Positions 18,754 to 31,062 of a stretch of DNA of 64,000 nt are shown here, piece by piece. Position numbers and translations under genes: made by a program. Location: the NCBI RefSeq assembly GCF_014647795.1, contig NZ_BMPW01000011.1, forward strand, positions 62,001 to 126,000. The letters are read 5' to 3'. Under the pieces are notes generated by a model that saw only the letters and a list, made by a program, of their open reading frames with translations, made no database searches and was not told the origin of the DNA. The number at the start of each line of letters is the position of its first letter. Position 1 is the stretch's first letter. The DNA comes from Actinoplanes campanulatus. GTDB lineage: Bacteria; Actinomycetota; Actinomycetes; Mycobacteriales; Micromonosporaceae.

Positions 18754-19569
18754 ATGACGGAGACGGTTCGGCTGCGCCTGGACGTGTCGTACGACGGCGC
18801 CGACTTCTCCGGCTGGGCGGCACAACCGTCACGCCGTACCGTCGCCGGGGTTTTGATCGAGGCCTTCGCCCGCCTGCTGGGGCCGGAGACGGCGCTCGGG
18901 CTCACCGTGGCCGGCCGCACCGACGCCGGGGTGCATGCCACCGGCCAGGTCTGCCACGTGGACCTGCCGGCCGAGCGCTGGACCGAGCTGGAGTCGTCGC
19001 TGTTGCGGCGTCTCGCCGCGCTGATGCCGCCGGACGCCCGGGTGCGGGCGCTGGCGCCGGTGCCGGACACCTTCGACGCCCGGTTCTCGGCCACCTTCCG
19101 GCGCTACGAGTACCGCGTCGCGGACACCCCGTGGGGTCCGGAGCCGCTGCGGCGCCACGACACCCTCGGCTGGGTGCGCCCGCTCGACCTGGACCGGCTC
19201 AACGCCGCCGCGGCCGGGCTCCTGGGCGAGCACGACTTCGCGGCGTTCTGCAAGCGCAAGGAGCACGCCACCACGATCCGGGCGATCAACCGGCTGGACT
19301 GGCGCCGCGACCCGGACGGGGTCTGCGTGGCGACCGTGCAGGCCGACGCGTTCTGCCAGGCCATGGTGCGCAGCCTGGTCGGGGCGATGCTCACGGTGGG
19401 GGACGGTCGCCGGGACCCGGAGTGGCCGGCCAAGCTGCTCACCCTGCGGCAGCGGTCCAACGACGTGGTGGTGGCCCCGGCGCACGGGCTCACCCTGGTG
19501 GCGGTCGGGTATCCGGGCGAGGCCGAGTATGCCTCCCGCGCCGAGGCGACCCGCCGCCTGCGCGCCTGA
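18754..19569 (+). CDS. truA: tRNA pseudouridine(38-40) synthase TruA
   Basis: Makes pseudouridine in the anticodon arm of tRNAs. 271 aa from ATG 18754, which has GAGGA upstream. The catalytic Asp57 sits in AGRTDAGVHA. Start MTETVRLRLDVSYDGADFSGW is the family N-terminus. It commonly follows rplQ. The stop lies 8 nt from the stop of the convergent minus-strand gene. Confidence 0.96.
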   Translation: MTETVRLRLDVSYDGADFSGWAAQPSRRTVAGVLIEAFARLLGPETALGLTVAGRTDAGVHATGQVCHVDLPAERWTELESSLLRRLAALMPPDARVRALAPVPDTFDARFSATFRRYEYRVADTPWGPEPLRRHDTLGWVRPLDLDRLNAAAAGLLGEHDFAAFCKRKEHATTIRAINRLDWRRDPDGVCVATVQADAFCQAMVRSLVGAMLTVGDGRRDPEWPAKLLTLRQRSNDVVVAPAHGLTLVAVGYPGEAEYASRAEATRRLRA

Positions 19570-19577
19570 CCCGGAAC

Positions 19578-20306
19578 TCAGACCCGGCGGGACAGGACGG
19601 TCTCGCTCAGGTAGACGTCGAGCAGGTCGTGGGTGAGCTGGTCGAGCTGCGGTTCGTCGGCGGGGACCAGGGCGCCGTCCGGGCCGGTGATCACGCAGTA
19701 CATCAGGTAGTGGCCGCGGGTCCGCCACACCACCGGGGTGCCCGCGCCGGTCGCCTCACCGGACATCTGCGCGAACCCGCCGTCACCCGACTCGACCAGG
19801 GAGCGGACCTGGTCGCCGACGGCCGTCGCGCCGGTGGCATCGGACAGGTTCAGCATGCCGGCGGTCACCCGGTAGTCGGCGTACGGGACGGTGAGGGCGG
19901 CCCGGACCGCCTGCGAGCACCCGTACCGCTGAAGGGTGAAACGCAGGGCGCCGGTGACCGCGACCGTGCAGTCGGCCGTGAGGCCGGTCTCCTGTACGCC
20001 GAAGGCGGTGGAGCCGCTGGGGAAGACCTCGGCCTCGGTGAGCGGCTCCGGATCCACCGCGCGTGAGGCGATGAGCTGGTCGATCTCGGCGGCGGCGAGC
20101 CGGCGTGGGGTGGTGTCGCGCTCGTCGGCGACGAACAGGACGCCCAGCATGACGCAGATGCCGAGCACGATGAGCGCGGCCAGACCGCGGGTCAGCAGGT
20201 GAGCGGTCCGGTACGGCTCACGCCAGGCGTGCCGTTGGGACCGCGCCGGCCGTCGATGCCGGCTCGGCGCGGAAAGCCGGATCAGGCCGGGGGTGGCGTG
20301 CCGCAT
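19578..20306 (-). CDS. Unknown membrane-anchored protein
   Basis: 242 aa, not recognised. A basic N-terminus of about 38 residues is followed by one hydrophobic segment (LAALIVLGICVMLGVLF, about 43-59), so most of the protein would be outside the cell. The extracellular part has three Cys (two in DCTVA and YGCSQ). TAGCTT on the minus strand at 20313-20318 lies 6 nt before the ATG, suggesting a leaderless transcript. The downstream gene converges with truA. Confidence 0.8.
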   Translation of the reverse strand: MRHATPGLIRLSAPSRHRRPARSQRHAWREPYRTAHLLTRGLAALIVLGICVMLGVLFVADERDTTPRRLAAAEIDQLIASRAVDPEPLTEAEVFPSGSTAFGVQETGLTADCTVAVTGALRFTLQRYGCSQAVRAALTVPYADYRVTAGMLNLSDATGATAVGDQVRSLVESGDGGFAQMSGEATGAGTPVVWRTRGHYLMYCVITGPDGALVPADEPQLDQLTHDLLDVYLSETVLSRRV

Positions 20307-20401
20307 CCGCTCAAGCTAGGCGCGCACACTGATCTATGAACGCACACGGTGTCCGCCACCCCGCCGCCGTCATGTTCACCATTGCGCGGGAGACTTGGCC
20401 G

Positions 20402-21019
20402 GTGAGCGCCGACCACTACTTCTCCGCCGAGCCGGACGCGCCGATGCGCCGGGGCGAGATCGAGTTCAACGTCGCCGGCCGGGACTACCGTCTGGCCGTC
20501 GCCTCCGGGGTCTTCTCGGCCGGCCGGCTCGACCCGGGCACCGCGGTCCTGCTGCGCAAGGCCGGGTTGCCGGGCACGTCCACCGAGGGCGCCCTGCTCG
20601 ACCTGGGCTGCGGCTACGGCCCGATCGCGTGCGTGCTGGCCAGTGAGGCGCCGGGCGTCACCGTCTACGCCGTCGACGTCAACGCGCGGGCCCGTGACCT
20701 GGCGAGCGAGAACGCCGAACGGCTCGGTCTGGCCGGCCGGGTGCTGGTGCGGGCCCCGGAGGAGGTGCCGGCCGACGTCACCTTCACCGAGATCTGGAGC
20801 AACCCGCCCACCCACATCGGCAAGGCCGGGCTGCACACGCTGCTGGAGAGCTGGCTGCCCCGGCTCGCCCCGGACGGGGTCGCCTGGCTGGTGATCAACC
20901 GGAACCTGGGTGGCGACTCGCTGCACTCCTGGCTCGCCGGGCTCGGCTGGACGGTCGAGCGGACGGCCAGCCAGCGAGGCTTCCGGGTGCTGCGGGTCAC
21001 CGGAAAATCGACTGACTGA
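20402..21019 (+). CDS. RsmC-like class I methyltransferase
   Basis: 205 aa from GTG 20402, which has GGGAGA 8 nt upstream; the frame is open to 20336 but that start lacks a ribosome-binding site. SAM motif I LLDLGCGYGPIACV and the SNPPTHIGK motif typical of RsmC/MTS-type base N-methyltransferases (16S rRNA G1207 or G966 type). No second pseudo-domain, so it resembles the single-domain forms. Exact substrate is not certain. Followed by the ABC-F gene. Confidence 0.85.
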   Translation: MSADHYFSAEPDAPMRRGEIEFNVAGRDYRLAVASGVFSAGRLDPGTAVLLRKAGLPGTSTEGALLDLGCGYGPIACVLASEAPGVTVYAVDVNARARDLASENAERLGLAGRVLVRAPEEVPADVTFTEIWSNPPTHIGKAGLHTLLESWLPRLAPDGVAWLVINRNLGGDSLHSWLAGLGWTVERTASQRGFRVLRVTGKSTD

Positions 21020-21047
21020 ATCGGCCTGTACAGGGAGGATGCCCGGC

Positions 21048-22694
21048 ATGGGTTACGTGGATGTCGCCGGCGCCGGGTTCGTGCTCCCGGACGGGCGTGA
21101 GCTCTTCACCGACGTGTCGTTCCGGGTCGGCGAGGGCGCGAAGGTGGCGCTGGTCGGGCCCAACGGCGCCGGCAAGACCACGCTCATGCGGATGGTGGCG
21201 GGCGACATCCCGACCCAGAGCGGCGTGATCGCGCGATCCGGTGGGCTCGGTGTCATGCGGCAGTTCATCGGGATGATCGGCGACGACCGTACCCTCGAGG
21301 ATCTTGCTCTTTCTCTCGTGCCACCGGCGCTGCGCGCGGCAGGCGAGCGACTGAGCACGGCCACCGCGGCCCTCGACGAGACCGAGAAGACCCAGATCGC
21401 GTACGCGAACGCGCTCGCCGGCTGGGGTGAGGTCGGCGGATACGACGCCGAGGTGCTGTTCGACACGGTGGCGGTGTCCATCCTCGGCCGGCCGTGGGAG
21501 GAGACCCGGCACCGGATCGTGCGGACCCTCTCCGGCGGCGAGCAGAAGCGGTTCGCCCTCGACCTGCTGCTCCGCGGCGCCGACGAGGTGCTGCTGCTGG
21601 ACGAGCCGGACAACTTCCTCGACGTGCCCGCGAAACGCTGGCTGGAGCAGCGGCTGCGCGAGTCGAACAAGTCGGTGCTGTACGTCTCGCACGACCGGGA
21701 GCTGCTGGCCCAGACCGCGGACCGGGTGGTCGCCGTCGAGGGCGGCGGCGCGTGGACCCATCCGGCCGGGTTCGCCTCCTGGCACGAGGCCCGGGGTCAC
21801 CGCCACGAGCGGCTCGAGGAGAACCGGCGGCGCTGGGACGAGGAGCACGAGAAGCTCAAGGAACTCGTCCTCACGCTGCGGAACAAGGCGGCCTTCAACG
21901 ACGGGCTGGCCTCGCGCTACCAGGCCGCGCAGACCCGGCTCCGCAAGTTCGAGGAGGCCGGGCCGCCGCCACTGCCGCCCAAGGACCAGGCCGTGAAGAT
22001 GAACCTGCGCGGTGGGCGGACCGGGAAGCGGGCGGTCATCTGCGAGCAGCTCGAGCTGGAGAACCTGACGTTCCCGTTCGACGTGGAGATCTGGTACGGC
22101 GACCGGGTCGCGGTGCTGGGCGCCAACGGCACCGGCAAGTCGCACTTCCTGCGGCTGCTCGCGGCCGGCGGCAGCGACCCGGATCTGGAGCACAAGCCGG
22201 TGGACGGGGCGCCGCTGGCGTACGTGGCACACGACGGGGTGGCGAGGCTCGGCGCGCGGGTCCGGCCCGGGCACTTCTCGCAGACCCACGACCGGCCGGA
22301 GCTGGTGGAGAAGACGCTGGTCGAGATCCTGTGGCGGGGCGACGAGCACCGGTCCGGGATGGACCGGGCCGGTGCCATGAAGGCGCTCAACCGGTACGAG
22401 CTGGCGGCCCAGGGCGACCAGCGGTTCGGCACGCTCTCCGGTGGGCAGCAGGCGCGGTTCCTGGTGCTGCTGCTGGAGCTGTCGGGGGCCACCCTGCTGC
22501 TGCTCGACGAGCCCACCGACAACCTGGACCTGGCCTCGGCGGAGGCGCTGGAGGAGGGGCTGAAGGCGTTCGACGGCACGGTGATGGCTGTCACCCACGA
22601 CCGCTGGTTCACCAGGTCCTTCGACCGTTTCCTGCTGTTCAGGGGCGACAACGAAGTTGTCGAGGTCCCTGAACCGGTCTGGGACGTCCGCTAG
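21048..22694 (+). CDS. ABC-F family ATPase
   Basis: 548 aa soluble protein with two ATPase domains and no membrane segment. Domain 1: Walker A GPNGAGKTT (about 37-45), LSGGEQKRF, LLLDEPDNFLD. Domain 2: GANGTGKSH, LSGGQQARF, LLLDEPTDNLD. The linker is charged and helical (RRRWDEEHEKLKEL). ABC-F proteins act on the ribosome E site (translation factors or antibiotic protection). Start chosen at 21048, 9 nt after GGGAGG; ATG 21039 is an alternative. Role here not determined. Confidence 0.9.
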   Translation: MGYVDVAGAGFVLPDGRELFTDVSFRVGEGAKVALVGPNGAGKTTLMRMVAGDIPTQSGVIARSGGLGVMRQFIGMIGDDRTLEDLALSLVPPALRAAGERLSTATAALDETEKTQIAYANALAGWGEVGGYDAEVLFDTVAVSILGRPWEETRHRIVRTLSGGEQKRFALDLLLRGADEVLLLDEPDNFLDVPAKRWLEQRLRESNKSVLYVSHDRELLAQTADRVVAVEGGGAWTHPAGFASWHEARGHRHERLEENRRRWDEEHEKLKELVLTLRNKAAFNDGLASRYQAAQTRLRKFEEAGPPPLPPKDQAVKMNLRGGRTGKRAVICEQLELENLTFPFDVEIWYGDRVAVLGANGTGKSHFLRLLAAGGSDPDLEHKPVDGAPLAYVAHDGVARLGARVRPGHFSQTHDRPELVEKTLVEILWRGDEHRSGMDRAGAMKALNRYELAAQGDQRFGTLSGGQQARFLVLLLELSGATLLLLDEPTDNLDLASAEALEEGLKAFDGTVMAVTHDRWFTRSFDRFLLFRGDNEVVEVPEPVWDVR

Positions 22695-22737
22695 ATTTTC
22701 CGGTCACGGACCAGTTATGGTCCGGTTACGACCAACC

Positions 22738-22824
22738 CACGGGAGTCCGGGCACCGGGCTGAGAGGGGGGCTGATGCGGCCCCCGACCGTCGAACCTGAT
22801 CCGGGTCATGCCGGCGCAGGGAGG
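22738..22824 (+). promoter_or_regulatory. TPP riboswitch (THI box)
   Basis: Classic THI element: GGGAG near the 5' side, CTGAGAGG at about 22760, the variable stem CCCCC arms, then GAACCTGATC (22791-22800), and GCGCAGGGAG near the 3' side. The end of the element overlaps the GGGAGGAG ribosome-binding site of thiE (ATG at 22833), so control is probably at translation initiation. It lies 43 nt after the ABC-F stop; TATGGT at 22716-22721 may be its -10. Confidence 0.93.
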
Positions 22825-22832
22825 AGTGCTTC

Positions 22833-23413
22833 ATGCGCATCGCCTTTCCCCGTATCCATGTCATAACAGACACACTTGATGTGGTGCGTGGTGTCGCGGG
22901 GCTCGATGACATCGCGGTGCAGATCCGGGTGAAGACCAACGACGCCCAGGCGTACGAACTGGCCGTCGCCGCCGTCGAGATCTGTCGCCCGGCCGGCACG
23001 ATGGTGCTGGTCAACGACCGCGTCGGGGTGGCTCTCGCGGCGGGCGCGGACGGCGTCCACGTCGGCGCCGACGACCTGCCGGTCGAGGTCGTCCGGCAGG
23101 TTCTCGGGCCGGCCGCGATCGTCGGCGCCACCTGCCGGACACCCGCGGCCGCGCGGGCGGCCGTCGCCGCCGGAGCGAGCTACCTCGGTGCCGGGCCGGC
23201 GTTCCACACCTCCACGAAGGACGGGCTGCCACCACCGCTCGGGCCGGCCGCGATCGCCGCGGTCGCCGAGGCGGTTCCGGGTACGCCGGTCCTCGCGATC
23301 GGTGGGATCACCGCTGACCGGGTGCCGCTTCTCGCGGTGCACGGTGTGGCGGCGGTCTCCGCCTTCGCGGCGGACCCGAAGGGAGCTGCCGCGGAATTCC
23401 TGGCGGTTCTGCC

Positions 23414-23417
<4 letters not shown>
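22833..23417 (+). CDS. thiE: Thiamine phosphate synthase ThiE
   Basis: Joins HMP pyrophosphate and thiazole phosphate to thiamine phosphate. 194 aa TIM barrel: IHVITDT start, LVNDRVGVALAAGADGVHVG, the pyrophosphate motif GPAFHTSTKDG and AIGGIT. This copy has the canonical catalytic TxTK segment, unlike the TenI-like paralogue 2 kb downstream. First gene after the TPP riboswitch; overlaps thiO by 4 nt. Confidence 0.93.
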
Positions 23418-26058
<2,641 letters not shown>

Positions 26059-26062
<4 letters not shown>

Positions 26063-26826
26063 CCCCGCCGGTGGTGTTGACGATCGCCGGGTCGGACTCC
26101 GGCGGGGGCGCCGGGATCCAGGCGGACCTGAAGACGTTCGCGGCGCTGGGGGCCTTCGGGACGTCGGTGATCACGGCGATCACGGCGCAGAACACGCTCG
26201 GCGTCACGGCCATCCATCCGGTGCCCGCCGAGATCGTCGCCGCGCAACTCGACGCCGTGCTGTCGGACCTGCCGGTGGCCGCCGTGAAGGTCGGGATGAT
26301 CTCCGACCCGGCGGTGGCCAAGGTGATCGCCGCCCGTGCGGCCGAGCTGCCGAACCTCGTCGTCGATCCGGTTCTGGTGGCCACCGCGGGCAGCCGGCTC
26401 GGTGAGGTGGACGTGGTCGGGGTGCTCACGGCGTACCCCTGCGTCCTGACACCGAACCGGCACGAGGCCGGCGCCCTCCTCGGAAGGGTGATCGAGACGG
26501 CCGAGGAGATGGTCTCGGCGGCGGCCGAGCTCGCGGCGCGTGGGCCGCGCGCCGTCGTGGTCACCGGGAGTGAGCTGGCACTCGACGTCCTGCATCACGC
26601 GGGCCGGACCGTGCCGCTGCGCGGGGAGCCGGTGGCGACCGTGAACAACCACGGCTCGGGCTGCACCTTCTCGTCGGCGATCGCGGTGCGGCTGGCGGCC
26701 GGTGATCCGGTTCCGGAGGCGGTCGCGGCGGCCAAGGAGTACGTGAATCGCGGCCTGCGTGGTGGCGCTCAGTGGCGGCTCGGGGCGGGACCCGGGCCGC
26801 TGGACCACTTCGGCTGGTCCGTCTAG
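26059..26826 (+). CDS. thiD: HMP/HMP-phosphate kinase ThiD
   Basis: Ribokinase-fold enzyme that phosphorylates HMP and HMP-P. 255 aa from GTG 26059 (4-nt overlap); GTG 26056 is one codon earlier. [19 protein letters not shown] at the N-terminus and the anion-hole motif [14 protein letters not shown] near residue 198 are characteristic. Confidence 0.93.
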
Positions 26827-28425
<1,599 letters not shown>

Positions 28426-28435
28426 CGGAATGCGG

Positions 28436-28465
28436 CGCGGTGGCCGCCAGGGGGCGGCCACCGCG
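28436..28465. terminator. Bidirectional terminator between thiC and the RNase gene
   Basis: CGCGGTGGCCGCC (28436-28448) pairs perfectly with GGCGGCCACCGCG (28453-28465), 13 bp, loop AGGG. It lies between the convergent stops of thiC and the minus-strand RNase gene. Confidence 0.88.
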
Positions 28466-28471
28466 TACGTT

Positions 28472-28891
28472 TCAGAGCTTGTAGAACGTGACGTAGTGGT
28501 CCGGGGTGAAGTAGGCGACGCGGGTGCTGCGGTTGACGACGATGCGGTAGGCGTCGCGGGCGGCCCCGCGGTTGCGGGAGTAGACGTCGTACTCGCTGTA
28601 GGTGGCGGACGGGAGCTGGCCCTCGCGGTTGTAGAACCGGCCGCCGGTGTAGTTGTAGTTGCCGTACGGCCAGGAGTACCAGCCGGCGGTGGTGGGCCAG
28701 CCCAGGGACTGCCAGCCGGTGAACGCGGTGCGGGCGGCCGAGCAGCGGCTGATGGTGCAGCTGCTGTAGACAGCGGCGTAGGCCGCGTCGGTCGTGGTGG
28801 GGGCCACTACCGCGGGGGCTGCCAGGGCCGTGCCGGCCAACGCGAAGACGAGGGCGAACTGGGAGAGGAAGCGGCCGATACGAGTGATCAT
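28472..28891 (-). CDS. Secreted guanyl-specific ribonuclease (barnase/RNase Sa type)
   Basis: 139 aa with a signal peptide (MITRIGRFLSQFALVFALAG, cleavage after ALA near residue 25). The C-terminal half matches RNase Sa: FYNREGQLP, SEYDV, RIVV and YFTPDHYVTF. By alignment the catalytic residues are Glu100, Arg112, Arg116 and His132. Cys45 and Cys50 may form a disulfide. Start chosen at 28891, with GGAG 7 nt upstream; the frame opens 17 codons earlier. No barstar-type inhibitor gene is adjacent. Confidence 0.88.
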   Translation of the reverse strand: MITRIGRFLSQFALVFALAGTALAAPAVVAPTTTDAAYAAVYSSCTISRCSAARTAFTGWQSLGWPTTAGWYSWPYGNYNYTGGRFYNREGQLPSATYSEYDVYSRNRGAARDAYRIVVNRSTRVAYFTPDHYVTFYKL

Positions 28892-28982
28892 GATCGGACT
28901 CCGATGCCGTCGAGGGGGGACCCGGACATCGACAATCGTCACCGCTCGGTAGGGGCGGCGGTACCTCTCAAACCCATCATTC

Positions 28983-29000
28983 CATCGGCGTTCGCCGATG
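28983..29000. other. Hairpin beside the membrane-protein stop
   Basis: CATCGGCG (28983-28990) and CGCCGATG (28993-29000) with a 2-nt spacer, followed by TTTT on the plus strand. It lies downstream of the minus-strand gene ending at 29014, but the T-run is on the plus-strand side. Orientation as a terminator is therefore unclear. Confidence 0.4.
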
Positions 29001-29013
29001 TTTTACGGGGTGG

Positions 29014-30537
29014 TCAGTTGCCGAGCCGGTTCACCCAGTCGACGTAGTCCTCCTCCTTGCGGCCCATCGCGCCGCGCTGGGCGGGGGCCGGGGCGACCGG
29101 CGGCGGGGCGATCGGCTGGGGCTGCGGCAGCGGGGCGCTGATCGGGGTCGGCTCGGGGGTGAGCGGGGCGCGCGTCGCCACCCGCGGGTGCTCGGCGGTG
29201 TCGACGCCCACCCGGGGGCCGGGCGGCCCGGCCGTGAAACCGTTGAACGAACCGGTGTCACCGGTCAGGGCCGGGGACGGCGCGGGGGCCTCGGGAGCGC
29301 CGCGCCGCGTACGCCATCCGCGCCGAAGGCCGGCGCCCATGCCGCGCTTGGCGGGCTGCTGCCCGGAGAAGCGCGGCTCGGCGTCGCCGGACGGTGCCTG
29401 ACCGAACGGGGATCCGGTGCCGGAGGTGAACGGCGAGACGGGCGCCGCCGCGGCCAGGTCCTGCAACGGGTGCGGGCGGTCCCCGGCGCCCACGGTGAAC
29501 ACGCCGGTGTCGGACGGCCGGAGCTGGTCCTCGGGGCGCTGGGCCGCGACGGCCGCGGCGGCGGCGATCGCCGACTGCACCGGAACGTCCCGGCGGGGCA
29601 GGCTGGCGCGGCCGGAGACGGGCTCGGGCTTGGCGTCGGCGGGGGAGTCGTCGGCGGGGGCGTCCGGCTCCGCGGCGGGGGCCGGCTCGGCGCCGCCGCC
29701 GCGGACGATCGCGGCCAGGACCGAGCCGAGCACGCCGGCGCCGGCCGCGGTCATGGCCGCCCAGTACGGGCTGAGCTCGAAGCCGGCCGCCGAACCGGGG
29801 CCGGCGATCAGATAGGCGAGGGTCAGCAGCACCGGGCCGGCCAGGCCGCTGAGCGCCACCGCGAAGGTGGACAGTTTCCGGCCGCGGGCCACCAGTCCGA
29901 GGATCAGGCCGGTGAGCAGCGCCAGGACGGGCATCGTGACGAACGGCGTGTGCTCGGTGGCGGCGGCCGGGATGAGCCTGCCCTCGAGCACGCCGAGGCG
30001 GGCCGCGACCGGGGTCTCGCCGGGCAGCAGGGACGGCACGACGGAGATCAGCGCGACGACCCAGACGATGACGCTCAGGGTGGCGACGCTCCAGCGGGCC
30101 ACGGGCTTCGCGGCGGCGGCGGCCGCGGCGAAGATGCCGACCGCGGCGGCGAGCGCGGCGCAGATGCCGATGACCACGACCGGCTGCACACCGGCGATGT
30201 GGGCGGCGCGGGCCGGCTGCATGGTCAGCGGCAGTACGGCGAGGGCGCCGAAGCCGGCGGCCAGGCCCATGGCGAGGGAACCGGCGGCGCCGACCGGGCG
30301 GGGCGACCAGCGGGGCCGGAGCCCGGTGGCGACCACGGCGCCGATCGCCGCGGCGGACATCGTGATCCACGCGACCCAGGCGAGTTGCGCTGTCCACTGA
30401 TCACGCTGGGTGACTTCCAGAGTCTGGTCGAGCCGCACCATGCCGAGCCCGTAAGCGATGCCGAGTTGACCTGCGCCGACGACGGCGGCGGCCATGGTGG
30501 TGGCGGCCAACAGCTTCAGCCAGCTCCGAAATGCCAT
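29014..30537 (-). CDS. Multi-pass membrane protein with proline-rich tail
   Basis: 507 aa, not recognised as a named family. The first ~280 residues hold about eight hydrophobic segments (for example LAWVAWITMSAAAIGAVVA and ISVVPSLLP surroundings). The last ~220 residues are Pro/Ala/Gly-rich and disordered, ending in a distinct conserved-looking tip RKEEDYVDWVNRLGN. Start ATG 30537 follows a minus-strand TAACGT (30545-30550) by 7 nt, so probably leaderless; GTG 30546 is in frame. Confidence 0.75.
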   Translation of the reverse strand: MAFRSWLKLLAATTMAAAVVGAGQLGIAYGLGMVRLDQTLEVTQRDQWTAQLAWVAWITMSAAAIGAVVATGLRPRWSPRPVGAAGSLAMGLAAGFGALAVLPLTMQPARAAHIAGVQPVVVIGICAALAAAVGIFAAAAAAAKPVARWSVATLSVIVWVVALISVVPSLLPGETPVAARLGVLEGRLIPAAATEHTPFVTMPVLALLTGLILGLVARGRKLSTFAVALSGLAGPVLLTLAYLIAGPGSAAGFELSPYWAAMTAAGAGVLGSVLAAIVRGGGAEPAPAAEPDAPADDSPADAKPEPVSGRASLPRRDVPVQSAIAAAAAVAAQRPEDQLRPSDTGVFTVGAGDRPHPLQDLAAAAPVSPFTSGTGSPFGQAPSGDAEPRFSGQQPAKRGMGAGLRRGWRTRRGAPEAPAPSPALTGDTGSFNGFTAGPPGPRVGVDTAEHPRVATRAPLTPEPTPISAPLPQPQPIAPPPVAPAPAQRGAMGRKEEDYVDWVNRLGN

Positions 30538-31062
30538 GCCGGGCACGTTACGGAATGTTCCGCAGGATGCGCCAGTCCGGGTCGTCCTTCTTAAGGCGGC
30601 CTAAAGTCGTTACGGTCTATGATCGAAAAACGTCGATCGAAATTCGGTCACCCACGGTAATCATTGTGCGAACTGCGAGCGACTTGCCAGAACGATGGTC
30701 CGGAGTGGACACTGTCGCGCACCGGACAACGAGTCCGTCGTGTCGTGCCAAACCTTGCCACCGTGGTCGCGGGACGAAACTCCCAGATAGTGGTTGGAAC
30801 GAATATGGTGTCCGGTGACCGTGACTTCACGGATGGTTACGTGTGGCGTATTCGTGCACGTCAGTGCTGGTGATCAGATCGGTGCACGGGTTTCACCCGG
30901 ACGGGCGGGTCCTTTCCGGGAGGTTCCAGGCTTCCCAAAGGCCCCGGCGTTCTGATGAAATCGCCGCGCCGGAAACGCGGCGCCGGACGGGGCCGGACCG
31001 CGACCGCCGACAGACCGGCTCCAACCGTGGTGCGGAGCGGTGACGACCACAAAGGAGATGTC
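30538..31062 (+). other. Intergenic region before the conservon
   Basis: About 525 bases between divergent genes, lower in GC than the flanks. The minus-strand -10 (30545-30550) and an inverted repeat CGGAA/TTCCG (30551-30562) are at the left; a hairpin CCCGGA/TCCGGG (30896-30920) and the AAAGGAG of cvnA (31051-31057) are at the right. Short open frames here lack ribosome-binding sites and I do not call them. The cvn promoter is not identifiable with confidence. Confidence 0.4.

Noticed and set aside
30664-30873. 69-codon open frame before the conservon
   Set aside because: No ribosome-binding site, no recognisable domain, and it lies in a probable promoter region.
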